Origin: Allium sativum
Lineage: Eukaryota; Streptophyta; Magnoliopsida; Asparagales; Amaryllidaceae
Direction: 5' to 3'
Assembly (NCBI GenBank): GCA_030737875.1
Contig: CM060910.1
Span: forward strand, 251,628,427-251,692,426
DNA length: 64,000 bases
The translations under genes and the position numbers were made by a program. This document shows positions 45,614-57,923 of this stretch, piece after piece; the first letter of the stretch is position 1; each line of letters begins with the position of its first letter. A model generated the notes under the pieces. The model had not been told where the DNA came from and did no database searches. It saw nothing but the letters and a program-made list of their open reading frames with translations.

Positions 45614-47067
45614 GATTGATGATTGGATCGATAATTCCATTTGGAATTAAGATCGTTGTTTGTACACTGACATATTTTCATTTGATAGTTAAATCACAGA
45701 CTATCGAAGTTTTGACCATTTTACGTTGTTAATATGGAGAGACCGGTTGGATTATTATCCGAAGAATCACTCCGTATCGACATAAGCGTTGTGATCAAAT
45801 ACGACGAAGAAATTGAAGACGGAGTAAAGTGCAAGGGCTGTCCTGTTTACAGAATAGTGCCTTCGGTTTCGTTCAGTCCCAGAACGAACGTAAATGGACG
45901 AATGTCTGACAGAGTATTTCTAATGATCGAATGGGTTGGACTGTACAAATATATATGGTGGCCAACGGATTTATTCCCTTTGCATAATATCCAGAATCCA
46001 TTTGTGCAGATCCAACTAAATGATTAACGGATCTGATAATGTGGCATTCAAAGTGATCGTGTTATAAATGAATGGAAAGTAAGCGTAGCTTCTAGCCTCA
46101 CATCCGGTAAATGATAGAAATCGGGCAGGCAGCATGGCTATGTAGGTCGCACCTATTAGGGTGTATAATCACCTATCTAGAGAATATTCATTTGCTTCTT
46201 AAATCTATCAATGCTGTCCCATATATATATACGGGAACGGTTGCTGATCCCAACCGTTGGTGATGTACATTCGATACACTCAAGCGAAATGAGTGGTCGG
46301 TCATGTGTGGCTGAGTTGCAAGATGTTCTTGTTGAACTCCGGTGTATCGTTCCTAGAGTACACTGATCGGAAGGTGATTCCATACCTTGTCATAGTTGGA
46401 AATCCAATCATCCAATACGCACCCGCGGTTTTGATTGTATACTATATATGTAGAACGTGAGATGAAAGCGTTTCTGCTAGATTGATATCTAATTGTATTT
46501 AGGCATTATTATAATATCAGTGATACTTCTTTTCAAAGATGTTTGGATTCTCATAAGGGAAAAACCCGTTCCGTATTCACGGCGAGGTCTTATGAGATAT
46601 CATATACCTGTTTAAATGATTTGAGTTTACTCACACCAGTCACATGACTGACCCGGAGTTTATTTTTTTTGTCTTCCCTAAACTCTTGGGTGCCTAAATT
46701 TGTACGGGCAGTCAAGTAGTCGGGATTTTACAGATACACTTGGAGAGCTTGGAGCAGGAGGCTTCAGGATTCTATAGCTATTATTATTTCCGCTGTTGTT
46801 GTAAGTGCTGTACTCTGATAAGTGCTATTGTATATATAACTGTTTGTATTTCAAAAGTTATGTTATATTTTATTCGTTCCGCTGTGAGATTCGTGTTTAC
46901 TCTGATGATGATGTTCTTCTTCTTCTTCTTCTATTCTAATACTTCTACCTTATCTTTCCTCACCCTCTATCTTCTTTCTATTAGTTTCTTGAATTTCCAG
47001 TGCAATTTGTGGTTGGACTTGTGTTATTTAGTCAGCTCAAATTGGACCGGATTTTCGGGTCACTACA
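42103..47067 (+). repeat. LTR 2 (middle) of element G (4965 bp)
   Basis: It is near-identical to LTRs 1 and 3 and longer mainly through a longer (TA)n tract at about 45588-45613. At several sites it agrees with LTR 3 against LTR 1, for example GCGCTGCAG near 42233 and TCTGATGATG near 46901. It also has private changes such as GGCCATCGGGG near 45424. Confidence 0.93.
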
Positions 47068-48554
47068 GTTGGTATCAGAGCTTAAGTTAAGTGAATTACC
47101 TTGGCTCTGTGGCGTAACTCAGTAGAGATGGGATTAGTAATATCCTAGACTGAGATTGAGTGTATATATACGAGTGAACGTATTTGTTATTGATATAAAA
47201 ATTTGTTTTATATTGTGGAGATTCATTGGTTGAGTCGTTTATGAGTTCTGGTCGATCAGTTTGATCCACTGTATCGGTAGGAGTTACTAAACTCTTGAAT
47301 ACGATGAACCGTCATGGTATGTTTTGAAAAGAGGGTAAATTAAAATAAGTTACCCAAGGTATATCTTGATATAGAGAAGATATATATACCAAAATTATAA
47401 TATAATGGATATATTGGTTGTTATTATAATCAAGTAAGATTATAAATTAAATGGTTATGTGAATAACCAATCAGAATTCATATAAGTGAAATACGTGAAA
47501 TCAGATGAATTAAATCTGAAATTTAAACCAGAAATTGAATTAAACCTCTGGAGAATTGGATAAATGTTTGTAATTGGATTGGGATTAAAAATAAGGAAAT
47601 TTTAAGTTCCTGGGAGATTTTGAAATGTTTTCAAAATGAAAGTGTTTAGAAATGATTTTCGAAAGTGATATAGTATTGAACTCACTTCGATCGCTGGAAA
47701 ATAATTCTGATAAGTGCGGCCGCATCATCAGTGTCATTTTCGAGTTTCTAAAGTGACGGATTACTACCAAATATTTTGTTTTGAAATTGTTTTGTAAAAA
47801 CAAGTTATTCAGGAATTCGAAGGATTTTGAATTGTTATTATGATTTCAAGTGATTTGAATAAACACAGGGATTTGAAATTGGAAATCTAAATTTAACTTG
47901 TGAAGTTAAATGGGCTAAAATAGTGAAAGTGAATAATAAATTTGAATTTAACTTGAACTAAGTTAAATTAAAACTGGATTGGATTATAGAAATTAAAACT
48001 GGATTGAACTAATCTGAATGAAATTAAGTTGATAAACCAAGAGTTGAAATTGGATATTGGAGTTTAAATGAAATTCGACTTAAGTATAAGCGAATGGTTT
48101 GAGTTGAGGATATAAACTAATCGAAGTTAGATTAGTATGACATTGGTATATGCAGGGTGTTAATCGATGGAAATGATATAATGATAGGCCCGACAAAAAG
48201 GTTCAAATTTATATTTCATATGAGTTTGAGATTTTTATGAGCCGAATTGGCAAGCCGCTTGGCTATTTGATTTTTCTTTTGGTTGGAGATGGCCTAGAGA
48301 GGCGAGTTGGAGTTTTACCGATAGGGCTGTACAAAGGAGGTTATGGCGAAATTTTCTGGAAAAAAATAGGCATTAGAAAATTTTCAGAATTTTTGAAAAT
48401 TTTAGTAGTCGGAATATATTAATATTTTAGTCGATATTAATTGGTTCAGTTAAAACCGGAGATAAGAGGTAAACAGATAAAATTTAACCCAGTAGATAGG
48501 GTCGTCCGCTAACTTAGCAATTTCGAGGACGAAATTATTTTAAGTGGGGAAGAA
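47068..48554 (+). mobile_element. Internal region 2 of G (non-coding, 1487 bp)
   Basis: It has the same length and layout as internal region 1. The PBS is at 47070-47081, the hairpin at 47131-47145, and the polypurine tract at 48542-48554. Only a handful of base differences from region 1 were noticed, for example near 47767 and 48203. Confidence 0.92.
47070..47081 (+). promoter_or_regulatory. Primer-binding site 2 of G
   Basis: TGGTATCAGAGC lies two bases after LTR 2. Confidence 0.94.
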
Positions 48555-51500
48555 TGTAATGACCCGGATATTGGACGGTGTAATAATTAACTTATTTAAT
48601 TATATAAACAACGAATATATTATTTAATCGTCGACGTTAGAACGTATAATTATATTATAATTAAAATCGAGCTTGAAATGGCGCTGCAGTTCGTTATTTG
48701 GCGATTAGAACTTCAACTGAATGTACAGAGTTCGTTTTAAATCGGATTTCTGTGAAACAAGAAACGCGTGGAGCTGGTGGAGTATATCTTTCTAGTAGAA
48801 GAGAAAAATCAAGATTCCGTCGTGTAGATTTTGAGATATGTCAAAATCAAATTTTAAAATAGTCGCTATGGAATCGTTTATCGACCGTAACGGATTATTC
48901 GATATAACTAGAGATAGGTTTTGAATTTAGACAAGGTTCTTTTGGGACATAACGATAATTTAATTTTTAGAATTTTATGGTAATTTTTAAGTAATTAAAT
49001 AAGCACTTTTTTATTTTGAAGTATTTTGCACCCTGTAATCAATATTTTGGGTTTTCACAATATGAGTTCATCTACCGGTATTATTACATTTTTGGGATCG
49101 GGGCACTGAGCTGAGCACAACAGTATTTTTATTTCTGTCGTTGGCCGTCCGAATGAGAACAGGACTTAATATAGAAGGGTCACCGAAATGCTATATCTAA
49201 AATATCTAAACCTATTCATGATTATTAACAAGCCAAGTCTTCCCTTCTCAGCCGCAAGGTCTTGTGTGTTCTCAAACTGAAAACGTGGACAAAAGGAAAG
49301 CCTCTCAACAAATTAAATCCTTTATATATAAGGTCCCTCCCACTTTAAACCTAAATCTCTTCTACCATTCTCAGCCGCCAACATCAACAGCAGAAATCGT
49401 TCTTCCAAGCTCCTAAAACAATTCGAAATAAAATCAAAATTTAAATCCATAAATCATGAAATCAGTTTATATGAAATCCCTACGAAAATCTCTTCAATTC
49501 TATGTCCTTGTTTTTGAGTTCGGTCTTATTCTGGGGTCGCTGAAAATCAAGGGCGGTGGGCGAGTTGGACTCGAGTACAACAGGAAGCGTGCGAAGGTCT
49601 GGAAGCATGGGGTTTTCTTTGTCGAAGTGTGAGGGAGTTCGACGGTTTTTCGTCGATGACTGTTCAGGGCAGCGAGTTCGAACGAGGATGGAGATCTGGA
49701 ACCGCGAGTCCCTGGTGTGTGCGAACTGACAACAATGGCGGAGGTGAGTGGTTCTCACGTGAATGGGATGTATGGCATGAAGGGGACGTAGCGTTCTACT
49801 GAGTTGCATGGAGTTGAGGTCTGAAGTTGGCATGCAGCGTGTGTTCTCTGGAAGGGGTGCTGGTTTAAACAAGTTGTAGGTTAAAACGTGCATAAGATGA
49901 AGGCGGTGTGAGGATGCTGCGTTGGGAAAGAATAGGAAGTCTGGAGCGTTACTTTTTGTAGGGAGCAGGTTCTTTGTTTCGTGAAGAATGAGGGTGGTGA
50001 CAAATAAAAATGCTCGCAAAGAAAGCAAGTCTTGTCTTATTTTGGGGGTAGCATGGTCTTCGTTTTCAAATAAGACCTGGGAAACTCGAGCGAAACTAAA
50101 AGGTACTGCCTTATATTTATCTTTGCAATTAGATGAGATGGACTACGTTGGGTTTTCTAGCATGAACGAAAAACAGTTGAAAGGGGAAATGTTCGGATAC
50201 AAAAGAACTAAGGGACGGAAGGGTAGAAAGAAATGAGCATAGCAGATGGAAACAAAAGTCTCCAAAACGTGAAGGCACCAAAACAAAACAAACGGGTTTA
50301 AAGTCTATCAACCTATACAACTATGCATTGAAGAAAATATCTTTGCCTGTGTGGTTTGTTTTCAACGTGAAGAGGCCTAGAACTGGGGTACTGTATCAAA
50401 GTGAATGGGGTACTGTATCGAAGTGAAGAGGAAGGGACGTTGAAATATCAAGAGGATCGAGCGTATTTATTTACATACGAATCGAAGGAAGTAGAAAGCT
50501 TGGCAGCAGCTGATTAGCGTTGAGATGGTAGCATGATTGAATAAAGAGTTGGAAACATGCATTGGCAAAGCATGTGTAGATTCATTTGCAGTAAATTGAA
50601 TGGTTCGTTGGCGAGTAATTGTCTGTTGTCATCGGGTCAATGCGCAGGAGATATGGGTCAACGTGATAGAATCAGACGAAACTAAATCCGTTAGGATCGT
50701 ATGGACGAGCGCAACGAAATGGAACTGAAGAGTAGTGAATAGGAGATCGTTACAATTTATGGCAAAATGAATTGCCGTCTGAATCAAGCGATGGTTATCG
50801 TTATTAACGATGATCGTCCAATGTGAGTAAAACTCACTAACTCTCCTCAATTTATATTTTAATATAAATTGTACTTTATTTATTGACTGCTGTATATTGA
50901 TTGCTAAACTGGACTGTTAAATAGATTTGATTGAAAACGTAGTTATAGTTAATCTATGTACTGTTAATCAAATATGGTTCTGTACAGCAGGATATTTCAT
51001 TTCAAAATGAAATATGATATATATTATACTGTGTAACATCTGTGATGCAGGGAAACAGGTTGGAGGAATCCGACTGGATTCCTCAACAATTATTTTACTG
51101 TTTTCATATATTGTGTTATATGATGTGTTATATAATCTGTTCTGGATTATATGTGTTAGAACGATATTGATCATCGTTGTTTGATATTTTGAATATCATA
51201 AGAAACCCTGAGTTGTAAAAAATTATATTTCAATGTATATTGAAATAAAGGAGTTTTATAAAATCCACCGATTTTATAAAAGGAAACAATTTGAAAATAG
51301 AGTATTTATAAAACGAACACGGTTTTATAAAAGGAAATTATTTATAAAACGATTAGAGTTTTATAAAAGGGATATTTATTTAGAAAATAAATAGAATTGA
51401 AAAGGAGAATATTTATTAAGAAAATATTTATTTAGAAGATAAATAAACCGTTATAAATAGGAAATATTTGTAACGGTAAATAGAAGTTGTAAATAAGAAA

Positions 51501-53504
51501 TATTTGTAATGGTAAATAGAAGTTGTAAATAAGAAATATTTGTAATGGTAAATAGAAGTTGTAAATAAGAAATATTTGTAATGGTAAATAGAAGTTGTAA
51601 ATAGGAATATTTGTAACGGTAAATAGAAGTTGTAAATAGGAAATATTTGTAATGGTAAGTAAACGTTGAGAAAGGGAAATAGTTGTAACGGAAAACGTAG
51701 TTTATCAAAAGGAGATAATCAAACGTAGTTTATCAAAAGGAGTTAATCAAACGTAGTTTATAAAAGGGGTTAATCGAATATAGAAATTAAGAAGTGAAGT
51801 TAAACAAAAATTAGAAACTGACTAGAGATTGGTAAGTTGAATATTTTTCTGAGTGTTGATCTGATGTTGGTTTCGGCCTTCGGGGTTTATACTTAGAGAA
51901 TTGTTCTCTTACTAGTTTACAGTTAGGGACTAATAGTTGTGGAATGGTAGTAATGCGTGAATGAGGATTGGAGATGTTTTTCCAATGTTGAAAACGTATA
52001 TTTTCTAATTTTAGAAAATAAGGAAATATGAATATATGTATATATATATATATATGATTGATGATTGGATCGATAATTCCATTTGGAATTAAGATCGTTG
52101 TTTGTACACTGACATATTTTCATTTGATAGTTAAATCACAGACTATCGAAGTTTTGACCATTTTACGTTGTTAATATGGAGAGACCGGTTGGATTATTAT
52201 CCGAAGAATCACTCCGTATCGACATAAGCGTTGTGATCAAATACGACGAAGAAATTGAAGACGGAGTAAAGTGCAAGGGCTGTCATGTTTACAGAATAGT
52301 GCCTTCGGTTTTGTTCAGTCCCAGAACGAACGTAAATGGACGAATGTCTGACAGAGTATTTCTAATGATCGAATGGGTTGGACTGTACAAATATATATGG
52401 TGGCCAACGGATTTATTCCCTTTGCATAATATCCAGAATCCATTTGTGCAGATCCAACTAAATGATTAACGGATCTGATAATGTGGCATTCAAAGTGATC
52501 GTGTTATAAATGAATGGAAAGTAAGCGTAGCTTCTAGCCTCACATCCGGTAAATGATAGAAATCGGGCAGGCAGCATGGCTATGTAGGTCGCACCTATTA
52601 GGGTGTATAATCACCTATCTAGAGAATATTCATTTGCTTCTTAAATCTATCAATGCTGTCCCATATATATATATACGAGAACGGTTGCTGATCCCAACCG
52701 TTGGTGATGTACATTCGATACACTCAAGCGAAATGAGTGGTCGGTCATGTGTGGCTGAGTTGCAAGATGTTCTTGTTGAACTCCAGTGTATCGTTCCTAG
52801 AGTACACTGATCGGAAGGTGATTCCATACCTTGTCATAGTTGGGAATCCAATCATCCAATACGCACCCGCGGTTTTGATTGTATACTATATATGTAGAAC
52901 GTGAGATGAAAGCGTTTCTGCTAGATTGATATCTAATTGTATTTAGGCATTATTATAATATCAGTGATACTGCTTTTCAAAGATGTTTGGATTCTCATAA
53001 GGGAAAAACCCGTTCCGTATTCACGGCGAGGTCTTATGAGATATCATATACCTGTTTAAATGATTTGAGTTTACTCACACCAGTCACATGACTGACCCGG
53101 AGTTTATTTGTTTTGTCTTCCCTAAACTCTTGGGTGCCTAAATTTGTACGGGCAGTCAAGTAGTCGGGATTTTACAGATACACTTGGAGAGCTTGGAGCA
53201 GGAGGCTTCAGGATTCTATAGCTATTATTATTTCCGCTGTTGTTGTAAGTGATGTACTCTGATAAGTGCTATTGTATATATAACTGTTTGTATTTCAAAA
53301 GTTATGTTATATTTTATTCGTTCCGCTGTGAGATTCGTGTTTACTCTGATGATGATGTTCTTCTTCTTCTTCTTCTATTCTAATACTTCTACCTTATCTT
53401 TCCTCACCCTCTATCTTCTTTCTATTAGTTTCTTGAATTTCCAGTGCAATTTGTGGTTGGACTTGTGTTATTTAGTCAGCTCAAATTGGACCGGATTTTC
53501 GGGT

Positions 53505-53511
<7 letters not shown>
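48555..53511 (+). repeat. LTR 3 of element G (4957 bp)
   Basis: It starts TGTAATGACCCGG after a polypurine tract and ends GGGTCACTACA, followed by (TA)n and E sequence with no PBS. It is therefore the true 3' end of the tandem element. Confidence 0.93.
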
Positions 53512-53536
<25 letters not shown>

Positions 53537-53689
53537 CGTTATTCCAATATAATATTTGTTGGTTTCAAAATTTGATATTGAATATAAGCCAATATATTTT
53601 TTATTCAGAGCCTTGTATTTAATATCAAATTGGATTTTGGGTTTGTCGTGAATGGTATCTTTAATAATACTGTTCTTGAATCGAATGCA

Positions 53690-54264
53690 GTTAAGAAAAT
53701 TAGGAACTGACTGGATAGTTAAGTTGAATGGTTTCCTGGGTATTGATCTGATGTTGGTTTCGGACTTCGGGGTTAGTACTTAGGGAATTGTTCTCTTACT
53801 AATTTACGGTTAGAGATTGATTGGATTTTTGGTTTGTTGTGAACTGTGTTTTCAACAACAATCGTTCTTTAACCCGATTTACAGTGAAATGAGATTCGAA
53901 ATTTATAAATATTTTATTAAGATTTAACAGAAATTTTCCAAAGTAAAGTTTTCCAATTTAATATATTTAACTGGAATTGAATTGAAATTGGTCTTTGGGT
54001 TTATCGTGAACGGTATTTTAAATAACACAGGTTCTTTAACCCAATTAACAATGGAGTTAAGAAAATCAGAAACTAACTGGAGATTAGTTAAGTTGAATGG
54101 TTTCTTGGGTATTGATCTGATGTTGGTTTCGGCCTTCGGGGTTAATACTTAGGGGATTGTTCACTTGCTAATTTACGGTTAGAGGTTGATGGAATGGAAT
54201 GTGATTTTGGGTTTATCGTGAACCGTGTTTTAAATGACATTGGTTCTTTAACCCAGTTAAAGAC
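53690..54264 (+). repeat. Large direct repeat (~365-bp period) in LTR E
   Basis: A block with GGGTATTGATCTGATGTTGG followed by TTTCGG(A/C)CTTCGGGGTTA occurs near 53735 and again near 54100. Flanking text (TTTAACCCRATT, GTCGTGAA) is repeated too. G has a single copy of the block near 38960. Confidence 0.8.
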
Positions 54265-56023
54265 AGAATACGGTTTGAATTGTAATCCAAAGGAAGATTA
54301 AAGAATAAATTTTAAAGAATTTATCTTTGATAAAATTAATGGGAACCTTTCCCAAAGTATGTGAATATTTGAATAAAAGAATATTCAGAATTGGAATGAG
54401 GCGTATGTTGTGGTTTATAGCGCTTGTTTATTATATACACGAGTTATTCGAAAAGGCCGGGTTTATGCCCATTCTGAATAACTGATTCAACGATATGTCG
54501 ACGATGAAGACGGTGGTTGAAGACCGGAGGTCTTCACATCGTTTGGATGATTACTGATGTCTTGATTGGGTTGTACACCCAAGCCTAGGTAATAAGTGGT
54601 GATCTTCCAGACGTACTTGGAGATCGACGGATATGCGAGGACCTCTCCCCTATATTGGACATGTAGGGGAGAAAGAAGGTGCCTCCAGTTGTGTTCAGAC
54701 CCAGAACAGACTTATAAATGGATTGTGTGTCTAACATTGGATTTTATTCTGTGCTGATTGATTTCTATTAAATATATATCTGTTTGGCGGCGGAGAATTT
54801 ATTCTCTTGCTTAATTCCCTTCTCTGAGACGTACGAGCTCAGAGGTTATATATCGATAGATATTAGTCGCATGGCATGAATTGCCTATGTGGCATGCTGA
54901 GATGCAGTGATCAAGGCTTTTGTTGAAAAGCAGAGTCTTGTGGTTGATGATCAAAGCACGGCTTTAATACAGCATAGCTTTGTGTATGGCGTTAATTCGC
55001 GAGCCTCACACCTCGGTATGAGTCAAAAACGGGATCATGACTGCAGGGAGTGCACGACTTTTCTTTCTAGCTATGAGTGGTATTAGCGTTTTACTCGCCC
55101 TGACATCGTTGTTATTTTACCTATGTGGTTGTTGGATTGCGAGGCGCCTCGGATATATCGGTCTCTTCGGAGCCGATGGTTATAAGTCCGATAGGACCAG
55201 GAAACATGTGTTCAGGAATAACTAATCCTCAAACGTAACGTAGGATCGGCGTTGAAGATCCAAGGGTTACCCAGAGTGTGTAGTCCTAAGGCATTTGTTA
55301 GAGTGTCTCGAATCGGTGAGGAGCCATCCCTGGCCTCGACTCATGACGGAAATCCAATTTCCAATACGATATTTTGCGGTTTTGATTGTAGAGCCTAGTA
55401 TTGACGACATGATAGATGGTACCCATGCCGCCTATGATTGATACATTTATATTTGAAGTTGTTTTATACACTTTACACTATAATAGTATCAAAATGATTT
55501 GTTTTAAACGTATTAAGCATGTTTTGCTATTATAAGGGAAAACCCTATCCTCTGGCTTGAGTTGCATTGTGTGATAGGACCTGGGTCTTATAATCGCTTC
55601 ATTTTTCCAAAAACATTGCGTTGTTTATTCTATGCCCTAGCATTCTTGGGAGGAAACCCGTTCCGTGTTATATGGCGTGGTCCCTTGAATTACTCTCTTT
55701 CAAAGTGAAGTTTTAAATAATTGTTTTAGTTCTCACACTAGTCACATGACTGACCTGGAGTTTATTGTTTTAACCTAAACTCTGGGTTCCCTCTATTTTC
55801 CATACGGGCAGCTTGTAGTTTTGGTTTTGCAGATTTATATTCATAGGATCCTGGTTTACGGCTGGAATGATATTTGGAAAGCTCTGTATCCGTTTATCTC
55901 TTTCGGTTGTGTTTATGCATTATTTTCTACTGCTATGTAATGTAAATTGAATCTCTGATATTTTTCTGATGTATACTATTTATTCATACTCTGTATATTC
56001 TTGTATTCTCATGGAATTGTTGT

Positions 56024-56029
56024 AATAAA
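56024..56029 (+). terminator. AATAAA polyadenylation signal of LTR E
   Basis: AATAAA lies 89 bp before the LTR end. Confidence 0.4.
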
Positions 56030-56121
56030 CAACGAAATGTTCTTCTGTTTGTGTTCTGATTCGTCTTATTCTCAAAGCAATCTGTTCTTTCCTTCACGGG
56101 GAAGTTTGGGTCGTTTCATTT

Positions 56122-56133
56122 TGGTATCAGAGC
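56122..56133 (+). promoter_or_regulatory. Primer-binding site of element E
   Basis: TGGTATCAGAGC lies three bases after the LTR end. Confidence 0.92.
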
Positions 56134-56196
56134 TTTGGTTTACAGAGCTCGAGAACAAGACACATTAGAACCAAACAAAAGAATTCATCAGAGATT

Positions 56197-56250
56197 GGAT
56201 TAGCAATATCCAATGAGAATGACTCGTTAGAGATAGGATAAGTAGTATCC
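56197..56250 (+). other. Duplicated post-PBS hairpins of E
   Basis: Both have a GGAT/ATCC stem and a 7-nt loop (TAGCAAT and AAGTAGT). Each is preceded by GAGAT(T/A) and followed by an AATGAG-type word. Confidence 0.6.
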
Positions 56251-57166
56251 TAGAATGAGTGTGAAGGGTAGTGTTCTTTAAAACGAAAATGAAAACGAGC
56301 TTTGTTTTGAAAATTTAAACTATTTCATACGTATTTGAATATTTATTTGTATTGAATTTGGACAATCAAATATATAAAGATTTTGCATATACGCCTTGCA
56401 AACGTATATTCGAAGTTTTAATATACTGGACAGATATAGAATCACGCTCTAGTCGATCGGACATGATTCTGATGATTGCTTGAGCATCATCAGCATTTAT
56501 GTTCGGGTTTCGCAAGTGGGATTTTTATATATTTCCAATTGATTGGTGTGAGAACCAAAACTAGATAGGGCTTATTGTTATGATTTGGCATCAAAAACAT
56601 GATTTTCTGGATATGTATCAAAGTTATGAATTTGAAAAGCTAATCAACTAAATGATTGATGGTTGTGTTGTATGATTATTCCTTTAAACCATTATATAAA
56701 AGAACGGTGCATATAACCAAATTGAACCAAATATTGAACTGAATTGAAAATTATTTGCAATTGCATGCATGCACATATATATACATTGAATAGGTCATAG
56801 CAAGGAGGCTAGAGCAGAGGAATAAAATTGTTTGCTTGACAAATAGGTACATCCTTATTGTATTTCTTGTGGTTTTTGATGATTTTATGAGCTGATTGGC
56901 TAGCCGCTTGGCTGTTTCTTTCTCTTTTTGGATTGGAGAGGCATGTATGGCGATTTTGGGATTTTCCCGGGGCTCCCGTATAGGGGAGGTTATGGCGATT
57001 TTTTTTTTAAAATTTAGGGTGTTAGCCAAAATTTTGAAAAGTTCTAAGAAACTGAAAAGTTGAAGAATTTATGCCATAATGAAAAGAATGAAAATTGAGT
57101 TGGTTTGTAAAACAACTTTTAGCTCCGTTCCTTTTCGAGGACGAAAAGATTTTAAGTGGGTGAGAT

Positions 57167-57794
57167 TGTAATAACCCGGAAATCCGAACCAATTTAAAAA
57201 TTTTATTTTGGCAATTTTAATGAATTTTGAATATTTAAAATGAATTATTTTAAATAATAACGATGAGAAATTTATTTTGAATAGAATTAGAACGTATATA
57301 TTTATTTAAATAGACATTAGAATATAAATATTTATTTTTAATTATAAAAGAATTGGAAATGGCGCGGTAGTTCGAAAATTCGATTTCAAATTTCAAATGA
57401 ATGTACAAGATTCAAAATAAACTGGATTTTACTGAAACCAAAAATATTAGAATCTATTTGAGAATATCTTTCCAATCAATCTGAAAAATGGAAATTTCAT
57501 GGTGGGAATAAAAAGTTATGTCCAGTTGAAATTTCAGAATAGTCGCTATGGAATTTTGGCCCTTAAAAATGGAAATTTTGCAAACGACCTCCGTTTTCAA
57601 CGAAACCACTTTTGTGGGATCTGAGATGTCAAGTTATTGCTAGATTCCAAAAATCATAATTTTCTAAATCAATATGTGAGCATGGCGAAGAAAAACGTAT
57701 TTTGACAATTTTAGTCAATTTGGATCGACCAGAAAATGGTCGTTTTTCAAATGGTCTCCAAATTTGATGAAATTAGTTTTGATAGGACCATATC
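57167..57794 (+). repeat. 3' LTR of element E, first 628 bp
   Basis: It matches 31708-32325 with clear divergence, and ends GGACCATATC where element H begins. The 5' LTR continues past the equivalent point with GTCAAAACATAGCC. Confidence 0.9.
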
Positions 57795-57923
57795 TGTAGC
57801 ACCCCCACCTCCATTAAGGTCACTCACAAAGAGAATGCCTTAACTTCAGTGGAGCGTTTTTAGTAAACAAACACAGAATATCACAAGACAGATATAAAAA
57901 ATTTACAGCGGAAAATAAACAAC

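Larger units (their letters stand above)
35665..53511 (+). mobile_element. Element G: tandem LTR-internal-LTR-internal-LTR retrotransposon (17.8 kb)
   Basis: Three LTRs (35665-40615, 42103-47067, 48555-53511; 4951, 4965 and 4957 bp) alternate with two internal regions of exactly 1487 bp (40616-42102 and 47068-48554). Each internal region has its own PBS and polypurine tract. The whole is flanked by TATAT at 35660-35664 and TATAT at 53512-53516, the expected 5-bp target duplication, though inside TA-rich sequence. By eye the three LTRs differ at fewer than about 1 percent of positions, mostly single bases and (TA)n length, so it is the youngest element here. It has no gag or pol. The shape suggests unequal recombination between LTRs of sister copies, or integration of a multimeric product. 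The two joins show clean LTR ends. Confidence 0.95.
53512..56118 (+). repeat. 5' LTR of element E, right part
   Basis: It resumes after G with a (TA)n tract whose first five bases are the second target-duplication copy. Two ~365-bp repeats follow, then blocks also found in G and C (GTGTTCAGACCCAGAACAGAC near 54693), an AATAAA at 56024-56029 and the end GGGTCGTTTCA before the PBS. The short open frame at 55037-55225 has no recognised domain. Confidence 0.84.
56119..57166 (+). mobile_element. Internal region of element E (non-coding, 1048 bp)
   Basis: The PBS is at 56122-56133. Two post-PBS hairpins follow, GGAT-TAGCAAT-ATCC (56197-56211) and GGAT-AAGTAGT-ATCC (56236-56250), a local duplication of the single hairpin seen in C and G. 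A TTTTCGAGGACGAAAA box lies near 57132, and the purine-rich tract AAGTGGGTGAGAT runs into the 3' LTR. The antisense frame at 56751-57029 is not supported as a gene. Confidence 0.84.
31708..57794 (+). mobile_element. Element E: non-autonomous LTR retrotransposon hosting G, 3' LTR cut by element H
   Basis: The 5' LTR is 31708-56118 interrupted by G (35665-53511). It is followed by the PBS, a 1048-bp internal region and the first 628 bp of the 3' LTR. Without G the 5' LTR is about 6.56 kb, over six times the internal region. The LTR starts TGTAGTAACCCG (5' copy) and TGTAATAACCCGG (3' copy). The copies differ by substitutions and by a ~20-bp indel near 31760, so this element is older than G. It sits in C's 3' LTR after GTTCG. 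No gag or pol is seen. Confidence 0.86.
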
